Source: Sphingobium yanoikuyae (GTDB lineage Bacteria; Pseudomonadota; Alphaproteobacteria; Sphingomonadales; Sphingomonadaceae). Taken from it: a stretch of DNA of 64,000 bases. The translations under genes were made by a program, and so were the position numbers. Numbering within the stretch: the stretch's first letter is position 1; every line of letters begins with the position of its first letter. Below are positions 24,560-34,085 of this stretch, piece by piece. The stretch lies in the NCBI RefSeq assembly GCF_034424525.1, contig NZ_CP139979.1, forward strand, positions 248,001 to 312,000, in the 5' to 3' direction. The notes beneath the pieces are model-generated. The model ran no database searches and had not been told where the DNA came from. It worked only from the letters and a program-made list of their open reading frames with translations.

Positions 24560-26467
24560 ATGGCGGGATCAACCTTCCAGACCAATCCTATCGACCTTCA
24601 CCGGCTGCTCGATGAGTGCCATCGAGGCATCATCCAGTTGCCCGATTTTCAGCGGAGTTGGGTTTGGGACGAAGATCGGATCAAGAGCCTGATTGCGTCG
24701 ATTTCGCGCGCGTTTCCCGTAGGTGCACTCATGTCGCTGGATACTGGCGGGCCGGTCAATTTCAAACCGCGCCCCGTCGAGGGCGCACCGGCGGAAGCCC
24801 GCCAGATTGCGCCGCAATCCTTACTGCTCGACGGGCAGCAGCGCATGACCTCGCTCTATCAGGTGACGTTGCGCGGCAAGGTCGTGGAAACCGTAACTCC
24901 GAAGAAGAAGCGCGTTAGACGCTGGTTCTACCTCGATATTCGCAAGGCGGTTGACGATAGCGTTGACCGCGAAGAAGCCGTGATCGGCGTGCCTGAGGAT
25001 CGCGTGGAGCGCACGGATTTTGGGCGCGAAGTCGCTCTCGATCTATCAACGGCGGAAATGGAATACGCGGCGTTGATGTATCCGGTCAGCCAAGTGTTCG
25101 ATTGGGACAAATGGCAAGACGGGTTTGACGAATACTGGTCGGGGGATGAGCATAAGGCGGTGCGCGAGCAATTCCGCGTGTTCAAGCGCGAGGTGCTGGA
25201 AAATTTCAAATATTACCGTGTACCAGTGATCGCGCTTGACCGCTCAACTTCCAAGGAAGCCGTCTGCGTGGTATTCGAGAAGGTCAACACAGGCGGCAAG
25301 CCGCTTGACGCCTTCGAGCTAGTTACGGCCATGTATGCGGCTTCGGGTCACGAACTGCGAAAGGACTGGTATGGCGATGAAGGTATCAAGGGCCGCCATC
25401 AGCGGCTTGCCGATACCCTGCGCCCTGCGGATTCCGATGCCGGAATTCTGACCGGTGTCGGCAACACCGATTTTCTGCAAGCCATTTCCCTCTTTTTTAC
25501 CCGGGATCGGCGCCGTGCAGCCGAACAGGCGGGCAAGGAAGGCAAGGAATTGCCTGCCGTTTCGGGCAATCGTCAGGCGCTGCTCGATCTGCCGCTGGAA
25601 GCCTACAAGCATTATGAAACGCAGGTGGAGCGTGGTTTCATGCAGGCCGCCAAGTTCCTGCACATGCTTCATATCTATCGCATCTTCGATCTCCCCTATC
25701 AGTCGCAGATTGTGCCGCTGGCGGCGATCCTCGCCGACATTGGCGATGCGTGGGAGCATGAGGCCAACCGGGCAAAACTGGTCCAGTGGTACTGGAACGG
25801 CGTGTTTGGGGAGCTCTACGGTTCCGCCGTGGAGACACGCATTGCAAAAGATTTCATGGAAGTGCCGCGCTGGCTGAGTGGCGGGCCGGAACCTTCGACG
25901 GTCAGTGATACCATCTTCCGTGCAGACCGCCTGAAAACCATGCGGATGCGGCTTTCAGCGGCCTACAAGGGCATGAACGCCCTGCTGATGAAGGAGGGCG
26001 CGCAGGATTTCCGGTCGGGTCAGAAGTTCGACCATACGGTGTTCTTCGGAGAGAACGTGGATATTCACCACATCTTTCCGCAGGACTGGTGCAAGACGAA
26101 GGGCATCAAGCCTGCCGTGTTCGACTCCATCATCAACAAGACTCCGCTGTCCTATCGCACCAACCGAATCATCGGTGGTGTCGCCCCAAGCGAATATCTG
26201 GCCAAGCTGGAAAACGGCAACAGCTCGACGCCACCCATCGCCAGTGAAAAGCTTGACAGTTATTTGCAATCGCACCTCATTGACCCCACCTTGCTCCGAA
26301 CTGACCAGTTCGAGGCGTTCATGGAAGATCGGCAAAAGCGCCTGCTTGGCCTGATCGAACAGGCGATGGGGAAGGCCGCCTACAGCGGCAACGTGGCGGA
26401 AGAAGGGGAAGATGTCGAGGAATGCGAGGACTCTGCCGAAGCCGTTTTCACCGTCGCGGCCGACTGA
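24560..26467 (+). CDS. DUF262 and HNH (DUF1524-like) nuclease, GmrSD-type restriction protein
   Basis: About 635 residues. The N-terminal DUF262 (ParB/Srx-like) domain carries QLPDFQRSWVWDEDR and LLDGQQRMTSL (about 25-110). Near the C-terminus is an HNH-type stretch DIHHIFPQDWCKT followed by NKTPLSYRTNRIIGG (about 500-550). This domain pair defines GmrSD-like type IV modification-dependent restriction enzymes, although substrate choice varies widely in the family. A start 36 codons upstream would add a low-complexity leader; the ATG closer to the domain is preferred. It converges on the ATPase of the restriction operon, 92 bases away. Confidence 0.85.
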   Translation: MAGSTFQTNPIDLHRLLDECHRGIIQLPDFQRSWVWDEDRIKSLIASISRAFPVGALMSLDTGGPVNFKPRPVEGAPAEARQIAPQSLLLDGQQRMTSLYQVTLRGKVVETVTPKKKRVRRWFYLDIRKAVDDSVDREEAVIGVPEDRVERTDFGREVALDLSTAEMEYAALMYPVSQVFDWDKWQDGFDEYWSGDEHKAVREQFRVFKREVLENFKYYRVPVIALDRSTSKEAVCVVFEKVNTGGKPLDAFELVTAMYAASGHELRKDWYGDEGIKGRHQRLADTLRPADSDAGILTGVGNTDFLQAISLFFTRDRRRAAEQAGKEGKELPAVSGNRQALLDLPLEAYKHYETQVERGFMQAAKFLHMLHIYRIFDLPYQSQIVPLAAILADIGDAWEHEANRAKLVQWYWNGVFGELYGSAVETRIAKDFMEVPRWLSGGPEPSTVSDTIFRADRLKTMRMRLSAAYKGMNALLMKEGAQDFRSGQKFDHTVFFGENVDIHHIFPQDWCKTKGIKPAVFDSIINKTPLSYRTNRIIGGVAPSEYLAKLENGNSSTPPIASEKLDSYLQSHLIDPTLLRTDQFEAFMEDRQKRLLGLIEQAMGKAAYSGNVAEEGEDVEECEDSAEAVFTVAAD

Positions 26468-26558
26468 AGCGAAACAGCATGCAGCGGATGTTGAAGCCCT
26501 TGCCGTCGCGGTTCGGCCATGCCGCGCCGATCTTGCTCCAGCTCGCATTCTCGCCCCT

Positions 26559-29165
26559 CTAGGGCAACCGTGCCGCATTCTGCCGCTGGCGGAGATTATC
26601 GGCCCAAGTGCTCAGCGCGTTGATTTCATCAGCAAGGGCATCCGGCCTCGGTAGTGGCCGGTTCAATGCCGGTGCGGCGCTGTGCAGCAGCTCGGAACAC
26701 CGCTGGAAACCGTCGCGCATCGCTTCGCAATCGGCAACGGTGATTGCCGTCAGCTTGACAAGGCCGGGCGTTTTGACCTCGTTGGATAGGCGGCGGATGA
26801 CGTGGCCGACTGCCTCCTCCACCGCGATTTCCCATGTATCGCGCAGCGATCCCGCAATGGACTTCACCGTCTCGCGCCACTTGTCCTGATCGCCCTGATC
26901 AAAGTGGAAGCGTTCGTTGGCAAGCTGGTTGGTCAGGCTGATGGTGATGTCAGCAACGCGCCGCGCCTTGAACGGCGGCTCGCTGCGGCAAAAGCCCGCC
27001 TTGTCGCTGCCGCGACTGACGGAACTGACGGCGACCTGCGGCTTCGGGTCCACCTCTTTCGCAGCTCGATCCAGTTCGAACAGGAAAGCGAGGTCATGCG
27101 TGAACACGACGACCTGCCGGTTCGCCGCTTCCGCGATCAGCCGCTTCGCGACGGCCTCGCGGTGCATGTGATCGAGCGAGGACACGGGATCGTCAAAGAC
27201 GATGCCGGATTTGTTCTCGGTTGTGGCGAGTTCGGCCATGAACGCGGCCAGGGCGACACAGCGATGCTCGCCCTCGCTCAACACCTGTCCGACCGATGCC
27301 GTGGGCTTGCGGGTCAGCGCGACCTTGAAGCGCGGCACGCCCTGCACGCTGTTCTGCTGGCGCAGCTCCACGGCAAGACCTGCTATCTCAAAGCTCGCCA
27401 CCTCACGCGCAAACTGCGCACGCAGCGCGTCTGTCACCAATGCCTGCGCGATCTCCGTGCTCTTGGTGGTGATGCGGTTGGTGGCAGTGTCTCGCTGCGC
27501 CGTCTCAATCGCCTTGATCTGTTTCAGGCGCTCAATCTGCGCCAGCACGTCGGCTTTGATGCCGTTGAGCCATTGGCGGTCGGCCAGCTCGGTGCGCTCA
27601 GCGATCAACGCGGCGCGCGCCGGTGAACCGGCCTCGGCCACAAGACCCTCGCCGCGCGCCCCTAAGTCCGCGACCTGCTCGGCCAGCGCATAATTTGGCA
27701 AAGCGACCAGCTCCGCATCAATGACGGCGGCGGCGTTGCCATGACGGCGGCTGATCTGGCGATGACGCCAGATGGCGTGTAGGCCTGCGCGCCAGACCCC
27801 GGTTGCCAGCGCATCCTGACGCAAATCGTCACGGAAGGTCGCCACGATCGCGGCAAGCTCGGCCAGCGTCAGGCCGCTTTCCGCGAAAGCGGCAACGGCG
27901 TCGTCATAGGCCGCGCGTGCGGCATCGGCTCGCTGCTGGCTGTCGTCGCGCACGAAAGCCTCAAAGCGATTGAGGCGGTCGGCGGCTTGCGGTGACAGCT
28001 CCTGCTGGCACAGCACGCAAACGCTGCCGGGATCGGTGACGGGAAAATCCCGCTCGGGGTAGGCCGCCTCTACTGAAAAGGCCCGCGCGCTGTCCCACAA
28101 CGACTGCCACACCTCGGAGCCGATATGGGGCAACGGCTCGCCCGCAAACAGCGCGCCGGACGCAGCCTCCGCCGCCCGCCGCGTTGCATCGCTCTCAGTC
28201 GCCAGTCGGCGCAGCGCGGCGGCGTTATCATCGCTGATGGCGGCAATCATTCCGTCCAGCCGCGCAATGTGTCCCTCGACCTTGGTTTTGAGGGCGGCGA
28301 GTTGGCGGGCCGCACGCGAGGGATCACCGGCCAGATCGGCGGTGAGTTGCGCCAGCCGGTCCTGTTCAGCCTGCGTGAGAGTCGCTAGCGCTTCCACGGC
28401 GGCAGGATCAGTGTTGGCGGCGAGACGCGCTAGAAGCTGGCCGACCTTGTTGGTCGGGCTGCATGTCGGGGCTTTGATGCTCTGCGGCGTCTGCGCCTGT
28501 AGCTGGGTGATTTCAGCGGCGAGCTTGTCTTTGACCGACTTGCAGAGCTGGGCCAGCGAACCCAGCAATTTGAGCGGAAACGGGGTGTAGGCCACGTCGT
28601 TGGTCTCATCGACGTGAATATTGGCAGTGCGGGAATCAAAGACGCTAACGGCGGACAGCGCCGCGTCGGCGGGCTGGCCAAGCTGCCATGCACAGGTGCG
28701 GTTCTGCCCGCTGATGGCATATTCGATGGTAGCGCTCGGCGTGTCGGGCTGCGCCTCGTAGATGTCGGGTATGATTTCCTCGCCACGGCCCGACATGCGC
28801 GCACGGCACGCCCGTTTCAGGATGCGGGCATAGCCAGATTTTCCTGAACCATTGTCGCCGTAGATGATGGTCAACCCGACGCGGTGCAGGGTCAGCCGCT
28901 GGTCGGGAGCTAGGGCATTGACGTGGCGCACGCCATGCACCTGCCGCAGGTAGACTTCGCCCTGATCGCGGTTCGGGTCGCGCAGGTGTGCGGCTTCCAG
29001 TGGCAGGGCGGGATTGCCGCCTTTGCAGATGGCGACAAGTTCGTCGAGGGCGGCGGCATCAATGCTGCCGTCTGCCGCCAACCTGCGCAGGGCGTCGCGC
29101 TGCCATCCCGGACAGTCAAAGGACCACGCAAGGAGATTGGCGAGCGCCTCGGCTTCGGTCGTCAT
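26559..29165 (-). CDS. RloC/PrrC-like AAA ATPase, possible anticodon nuclease
   Basis: 868 residues. Walker A GDNGSGKS (about 103-110), long helical arms with a CxxC (CVLC, about 381, zinc-hook position), then the ABC signature region (QVLSEGEHRCVALAAF) and Walker B GIVFDDPVSSLDH (about 650). This is the SMC/Rad50-type layout of RloC. The C-terminal tail contains Arg775-Glu779 in an RxxxE spacing and a His about 50 residues later, comparable to the Arg-Glu-His triad of the anticodon nucleases PrrC and RloC. The match is by eye only. It follows the helicase gene by 18 bases, so it is part of the restriction operon, as prrC is in the EcoprrI system. Confidence 0.8.
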   Translation of the reverse strand: MTTEAEALANLLAWSFDCPGWQRDALRRLAADGSIDAAALDELVAICKGGNPALPLEAAHLRDPNRDQGEVYLRQVHGVRHVNALAPDQRLTLHRVGLTIIYGDNGSGKSGYARILKRACRARMSGRGEEIIPDIYEAQPDTPSATIEYAISGQNRTCAWQLGQPADAALSAVSVFDSRTANIHVDETNDVAYTPFPLKLLGSLAQLCKSVKDKLAAEITQLQAQTPQSIKAPTCSPTNKVGQLLARLAANTDPAAVEALATLTQAEQDRLAQLTADLAGDPSRAARQLAALKTKVEGHIARLDGMIAAISDDNAAALRRLATESDATRRAAEAASGALFAGEPLPHIGSEVWQSLWDSARAFSVEAAYPERDFPVTDPGSVCVLCQQELSPQAADRLNRFEAFVRDDSQQRADAARAAYDDAVAAFAESGLTLAELAAIVATFRDDLRQDALATGVWRAGLHAIWRHRQISRRHGNAAAVIDAELVALPNYALAEQVADLGARGEGLVAEAGSPARAALIAERTELADRQWLNGIKADVLAQIERLKQIKAIETAQRDTATNRITTKSTEIAQALVTDALRAQFAREVASFEIAGLAVELRQQNSVQGVPRFKVALTRKPTASVGQVLSEGEHRCVALAAFMAELATTENKSGIVFDDPVSSLDHMHREAVAKRLIAEAANRQVVVFTHDLAFLFELDRAAKEVDPKPQVAVSSVSRGSDKAGFCRSEPPFKARRVADITISLTNQLANERFHFDQGDQDKWRETVKSIAGSLRDTWEIAVEEAVGHVIRRLSNEVKTPGLVKLTAITVADCEAMRDGFQRCSELLHSAAPALNRPLPRPDALADEINALSTWADNLRQRQNAARLP

Positions 29166-29183
29166 GCTGCCCCCAATCCGTCC

Positions 29184-31742
29184 TTACTCCTTTGCCACTA
29201 CGGTATCGTAGAGACCGTAGTGGGTCAGCCCTTCGTGGCTTTCGATGCCCGTGTAACGCAGGCTGGCATCCTCGTAGCGCCGGAAAGCAAAGACGGCTTC
29301 GTTCATCCGCTCGGTGTTGAACACCTTTAGCCGCACCAGAAGATGGAAGTCGGCAACGGTGAGGCCAGTGACGGAATGGAACAAGTCCGGCTCCAGCCTG
29401 GTGATAACATCCCGTAGCGTGTTCTCGCGGAAGTCCGTCAGATACATGAAGGCCGGGATGCGGGTGGCGAACTTAATCAGCTTTTCCTGCACGAGCTTTC
29501 GCTTGGATTTGTATTCCTTCTCTTCCTCGGTCAGTTCTTTCCTTTCTTTCGCAGATAACTCGCCGCCTTGCTCCTTGGCCTTGTCTTTCAGGTCTTTGAC
29601 GGTCTCGCTCTTGTTGATGATGGTTTCGATGATGTTGTCACCGAGGGAGCGCCAGCCTTCGATGCGCTCCACCGCCGCCATCGCCTCGGGATTATCTAGA
29701 ATGCGCCGCAAGGTGTCGTTATCGACATTGACCAACAGCGCGGATTCCCATTTGCGCGCCAGCAGCGTTGCCGATGTTCCGGCCATTGCAATGTCGAGGA
29801 TGCCCCCCGCGTCGATCTGCGTCATGTTCGCGCCGTCATAGGCGAGAACAGGCAGAAACGAGACAAGCTCGCGCACGGCGTGTTCTGGGTTGGCCTCGCC
29901 CGGCGACAGGCCGATGCCGTATTCGGACAACTGCCGCAAAGCTCGCGTGGGCGCGAAGTCGAACACGAAACAGACGGGTTTGAGGATTTCTTCCTCGTTC
30001 GGATTGTCGCCGTTGGGGTTTTTGATCGACCACGGCGATTGCACCCGGAACGCGGCCTGAAAATAGGTTTCCGGTGATTTCAGGTTGCGCAGCATCAGGA
30101 TTGACGACCATTGCGCCACGGTAACGCCGGTGGTCAGCTTGCCGCATGACAGGGTGATGGTCTTGGTGTCGAAGCCACTGCCGACCGCCTGCCGGACGGG
30201 CGGCAAGGCGTCCAGACCGACGCCCGCAGTGGCACCTGCCGACACGATCATGGTGTAATCGTGCCAGAATACATTGTGCTTCTCGGCCAGCAAATTCGCC
30301 ATGGCGTGACAAGCGGAGACGTTGGGCAGGAACCAGAAGGAATGTTGCAGGTAGGGCAATAGCCGAACATCGGAATACGGGAACGGCGGACGGGAGCCGG
30401 TTTTCAGGCTCTCGACCGCCTGCGGCGCATAGCCGCCGCGGATGATGTCTAGCCATTTCTGCACGTCTGTCTTGTGTTTGAACGCTGCCGCTTCGCCGGC
30501 GCCGGTCGCGGCGAAAAAGGCGTTCAGGTCGAACTCGTCAAACTCTCCGGCGCTGGCGATCGCCAGCAGCTCGTCGGGCATCTGATAGGTGAGAAGCCGC
30601 ATTTGCGGCAACGCGCCATAGGGATTACGCTTGCCCGGATTCTTCGTGGCGAACTCTGCCTTGGCCCGTTGTTCGTCGGTGTAGGTCCAGTTGAATATCT
30701 GTTCCTCGATGAACTCGCCGGTGGCGAGCGCCTTGAATGGGGTGCCGGACAGATAGAGATATGCCCGCGTGGTGATGGGCAAGAACTCGTCTTCGCCAAG
30801 AGAAAGCTCTTCAAGATTCTCATCCACTGACTCAAGACCGGGGGCGAACTCAAGGCTGGTTTCCTTCTTGGCGACGGCGGCTTCCTCGCCCTCGAACAAT
30901 TCCTTGACTGTCTCGCGCCATGCGCCAAAATGATATTCATCAAACACGACCAAATCCCAGTTGATCGTGTGAATCCACTCGTTGCGCGGCTTGATATTGC
31001 CCGCCGCGTCACGCCCCAACAGGTCTTGGAACGAGCCGAAATAGACAAGCGGCGTGTCTGGGGGAATCGTTCGCGGGTCGCCCGCCTCACCACCCGATTT
31101 ACGCGACAGATAGCGCCAGCCGTCGAAATCCACATGGGTTTCAAGGTCAGTCTGCCATGCGTCCTCGACGGCGGGCTTGAACGTCAGGACAAGGACGCGC
31201 TTGGCGTCCAGCTTCTTGGCAAGCTGGTAGCTGGTGAAAGTCTTGCCGAAGCGCATTTTCGCGTTCCAGAGGAAACGCGGAACGGCGGCGGCGTCCTCCT
31301 GCCAGCGCGATTGATAATAGGCATAGGTCTGCTCGACCGCCCGCTTCTGCTCGTCGCGCGGCAGGAAGTCCTCGTGATGGGTGCCAGTGAAAATCTGACC
31401 GGTGCGCAACTCGGCCAGCACCGTTTTCACGTCCGCGACGGTGCATTGCATCCATTCGAGCTGCGGATTGAGAAAGCCCTTGCGTTTCAGTGCGTCGCGC
31501 ACGGCATGATCGGTAATGATGCCGCCGTCATCGCGCTCGGCGCTCTCGTCCAGCTCGATGGTATAGTTGGTGATGGCGGCGGTTTTGAGCTGTTCTGCCA
31601 CGCGCTGCTTCACGTCGCGGGTGGTCTGGCCGACTTTCAACAGCCCGTCATGCGTATCTGCGGCGATAGCATAGGCATAAATGCGCGGGCGCGCGTCCGG
31701 CTTCGGCGCGAGGATTTCCGCGATGGTGGGCTTATTCACCAT
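29184..31742 (-). CDS. GIY-YIG nuclease fused to SF2 helicase, restriction subunit
   Basis: 852 residues. The N-terminal 90 residues look like a GIY-YIG domain (IYAYAIAADTHDGLLKVGQT, then RDVKQRVAEQL). A superfamily 2 helicase follows with a P-loop-like MRFGKTFTSYQLAKK (about 165), DEYH box (VVFDEYHFGAW, about 266) and YLYLSGTPFKAL. A charged coiled stretch (about 700-750) and a unique C-terminus complete it. DNA translocase plus nuclease, as expected for the restriction subunit of a type III-like or ISP-like system. The start overlaps the upstream methylase gene by 11 bases. The GIY-YIG metal-binding Glu is not obvious. Confidence 0.8.
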   Translation of the reverse strand: MVNKPTIAEILAPKPDARPRIYAYAIAADTHDGLLKVGQTTRDVKQRVAEQLKTAAITNYTIELDESAERDDGGIITDHAVRDALKRKGFLNPQLEWMQCTVADVKTVLAELRTGQIFTGTHHEDFLPRDEQKRAVEQTYAYYQSRWQEDAAAVPRFLWNAKMRFGKTFTSYQLAKKLDAKRVLVLTFKPAVEDAWQTDLETHVDFDGWRYLSRKSGGEAGDPRTIPPDTPLVYFGSFQDLLGRDAAGNIKPRNEWIHTINWDLVVFDEYHFGAWRETVKELFEGEEAAVAKKETSLEFAPGLESVDENLEELSLGEDEFLPITTRAYLYLSGTPFKALATGEFIEEQIFNWTYTDEQRAKAEFATKNPGKRNPYGALPQMRLLTYQMPDELLAIASAGEFDEFDLNAFFAATGAGEAAAFKHKTDVQKWLDIIRGGYAPQAVESLKTGSRPPFPYSDVRLLPYLQHSFWFLPNVSACHAMANLLAEKHNVFWHDYTMIVSAGATAGVGLDALPPVRQAVGSGFDTKTITLSCGKLTTGVTVAQWSSILMLRNLKSPETYFQAAFRVQSPWSIKNPNGDNPNEEEILKPVCFVFDFAPTRALRQLSEYGIGLSPGEANPEHAVRELVSFLPVLAYDGANMTQIDAGGILDIAMAGTSATLLARKWESALLVNVDNDTLRRILDNPEAMAAVERIEGWRSLGDNIIETIINKSETVKDLKDKAKEQGGELSAKERKELTEEEKEYKSKRKLVQEKLIKFATRIPAFMYLTDFRENTLRDVITRLEPDLFHSVTGLTVADFHLLVRLKVFNTERMNEAVFAFRRYEDASLRYTGIESHEGLTHYGLYDTVVAKE

Positions 31743-33348
31743 CAGCCTCCAAGGGACGAACCACCTTCTCGATAAAGGCTATTTCGTCATCGGTGATGCC
31801 GTATTTCTGGTAGAGTTCGGCATCCGTCCAGCGTTGCGTCCACTGTTGGGTCGGCACGAAGGTATATACTTTGCGCGTGGTGTCTTGCGACGGCTTGTGC
31901 AGCAAGATCAGGAGCCGCGTTAGCCGACAGGAAAGGTAAGACAGGGCGCTTTCGGCTTCGGCCTTGGTGTCAAATGGGCCGATGCACAGATAGGTTTCCG
32001 ATGAAATAGAATCCGGCTCGCCAAGGAATGGCGTGCTGATGATGCGATGCGGGTATGTGTCGCGGTTGCCGGTCCCCGGCGCGGCGCGGCCGGTAAATAC
32101 CTTCCACTTATCGACATACTGCTTGCCGGACGTGAAGGAGTTTCGCGCGACATATCCCGTCCCGCCATTTTGATAGATCAGCAAATCGTCGGCGGAAGCT
32201 TTCGCAGGCTTGCCCTTGAAGGTGGTCTCCAGCCCGAAGGGCTTTCTCGAACTCACCAGCCGGTCAAACCGCAGGTTCTCCGGCAGCATAAGCGACTGCG
32301 TTTGACCTGTCTCCGCCTCCACGACCTTTTTAAGAATCGACAAGCCCTGATTGAAGCGGATGAACACGTCCACCCCGCCTTCAAGAAGTTCGCGGCTGGC
32401 CGTCGAAGGCTGTTCGCCGTTGAAGTGGGTGGTTACCGAACACGGCCCGCGATTGTCGCGGTCCCATAAGAATGCGCAGATACCGCCTTTTAGGCCGACG
32501 CCCGGAAACACGTCCGATGCGCTGAGAAAGTCGTCAATCGACCGTAAGCGATCATCGGTCAGCATCGACTCGCGGAACTCGTCCAGGCCTTTCCCGCCCG
32601 CGAACCAGCGGGCGGGAATAACCATCGAAAGGTAGCGCGGCTCCAATGCCTTCGCCTGCGTCACGAAATGCTGATAAATCGGAGCGGCGCTCGTGCCGAA
32701 ACCGTCATCAGCAAGCTGATACGGCGGATTGCCAATGATAACGTCAAACTGCATGTCGGCTCCGAATAACTCGCCCATGCGAGCCTTAATGTCGTTGGTG
32801 TGGATGAAGGCATAGGCGTGGGTTTCAAGGCCTTCGCCGCGATCAAACGCCTGCTTGGCCGCGCCGCAATAGATGCAACGGCCATCTTTCCATGTGTGTT
32901 CAATACGCTCGAACCAGATATTGCCGCCATCGGTGGCGAAGCCCCGCGCCACGGAATGTTCGCCGTTGGCGTGCTTTGAGCAGTAGAGACTGCGACGCGC
33001 AAGCAGGCTGGTCAGCGTAGTGATGCCTATACCGAACACCTGTCTCGTCAGGATGTGGTCAACGCGCGTTTGCAGGTCGGGGATTTCTGCCGCCAGTCCG
33101 GCGATCAGCCGCGTGGTTATCTCCCGTAGGAAAACGCCAGATTTGGTGAACGGGTCAAGGAACGTGACCGTGCTGTCCGCCCATATATTCGCGCCGCCGT
33201 TGCTGGCGGCCCATGCTGCCGCCAGCGAATCGAGCATCCGGTTGGCAAACTCGGGCGGGGTGAAAACCTCGTCATTGGATAGATTGGCGATGCAGGTCAG
33301 AACATCGGGATTGCGTCCCCGCAGCGTAAACCCCGCCTGTTCGTTCAT
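31732..33348 (-). CDS. N6-adenine DNA methyltransferase, Eco57I-type
   Basis: 538 residues. The N-terminus has EVFTPPEFANRML, then a SAM-binding motif I FLDPFTKSGVFL (about 61-72) and the adenine-methylase catalytic motif IIGNPPYQLADDG (about 205-215). A CIYC pair near 156 could bind zinc. The C-terminal half is probably target recognition (PEDNL-like TRD: SLMLPENLRFDRLVSSRKPF). It protects host DNA from the partner helicase-nuclease and may also take part in cleavage. Coupled by ATGA to the small methylase upstream and by overlap to the helicase gene. Confidence 0.85.
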   Translation of the reverse strand: MNEQAGFTLRGRNPDVLTCIANLSNDEVFTPPEFANRMLDSLAAAWAASNGGANIWADSTVTFLDPFTKSGVFLREITTRLIAGLAAEIPDLQTRVDHILTRQVFGIGITTLTSLLARRSLYCSKHANGEHSVARGFATDGGNIWFERIEHTWKDGRCIYCGAAKQAFDRGEGLETHAYAFIHTNDIKARMGELFGADMQFDVIIGNPPYQLADDGFGTSAAPIYQHFVTQAKALEPRYLSMVIPARWFAGGKGLDEFRESMLTDDRLRSIDDFLSASDVFPGVGLKGGICAFLWDRDNRGPCSVTTHFNGEQPSTASRELLEGGVDVFIRFNQGLSILKKVVEAETGQTQSLMLPENLRFDRLVSSRKPFGLETTFKGKPAKASADDLLIYQNGGTGYVARNSFTSGKQYVDKWKVFTGRAAPGTGNRDTYPHRIISTPFLGEPDSISSETYLCIGPFDTKAEAESALSYLSCRLTRLLILLHKPSQDTTRKVYTFVPTQQWTQRWTDAELYQKYGITDDEIAFIEKVVRPLEADGE

Positions 33349-33998
33349 ACGGCCCCCTCCGTTTCGCCGCTCGCGTATCCTGCCAAATCACGCACTGTCA
33401 TCGGATCGTATGATCTGGTGGCTGTAAAAATATCGTGTGCCTTATGTCCGGCAAAGAGCGAGCCTTCTGCTGTCAGGCCAGCCATGCCGGTCAGCACGTC
33501 GAGCCGGAAATCTCTGCGCTGGAACTTGCCTTTGCCTATATAACCCCACTCCACCACGCTAATTGGATCGCCCGTCGTGTCGCGCATAGTCATCGCGTCC
33601 CCATGCACGAGATTGAGCGACAGCACATAGGAGGCGGCGCGATATAGTTCATCCGTCTCAGTTAGACCGAGATAATCAGCAAAAACCTCAAGCATATTCG
33701 CACGGCACTCAGCGATGTTGTCGGGCAACAACTCAATTCCATAGGCGCACATCATCGCCAGCAGCGCATAGTGCCGCTTCTCGAAACCAGACTTGCCGAA
33801 TTTCAGTTCCACGGCGGCGAGCTTGCGTTGCAGGATCGGCACGAGGAAATTGCCGCTGCCGCAGGCGGGTTCGAGAAAGCGCGCGTCGATCCGCTCTGTC
33901 TCGCCCTTCACGAGATCGAGCATTTTTTCCACAAGCCAAGGCGGCGTGAACACTTCCCCGTGGTCTGCGACGCGCTTCTTTGATTTTATTAGGCTCAT
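33345..33998 (-). CDS. companion methylase-like protein (motif I only)
   Basis: 217 residues. EVFTPPWLVEKMLDLV and SAM motif I FLEPACGSGNFLVPI (about 41-55) are present, and GDAMTMRDTTG marks motif III-like sequence, but no NPPY catalytic tetrapeptide is visible. A protein of this size and shape accompanies Eco57I-type methylases in related restriction clusters, so it may be a normal partner rather than a broken gene. First gene of the operon; its stop overlaps the next start (ATGA). Confidence 0.75.
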   Translation of the reverse strand: MSLIKSKKRVADHGEVFTPPWLVEKMLDLVKGETERIDARFLEPACGSGNFLVPILQRKLAAVELKFGKSGFEKRHYALLAMMCAYGIELLPDNIAECRANMLEVFADYLGLTETDELYRAASYVLSLNLVHGDAMTMRDTTGDPISVVEWGYIGKGKFQRRDFRLDVLTGMAGLTAEGSLFAGHKAHDIFTATRSYDPMTVRDLAGYASGETEGAV

Positions 33999-34085
33999 GA
34001 AGAATAGAACATCGTAATCATCGCGTAAACGCTACCCCTTTGGTCAGGTTGATAGACCGTTCAACGAATGTTCTCAACCGATTGG

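Noticed and set aside
31732..33998. Frameshifted single methylase instead of two genes
   Set aside because: Each protein has its own TPP-box-like N-terminal region and SAM motif I, and they join by a clean ATGA overlap.
26559..33998. DISARM, BREX, Druantia or Zorya system
   Set aside because: None of the marker genes (DrmAB, PglZ/BrxC, DruE, ZorAB) is visible.
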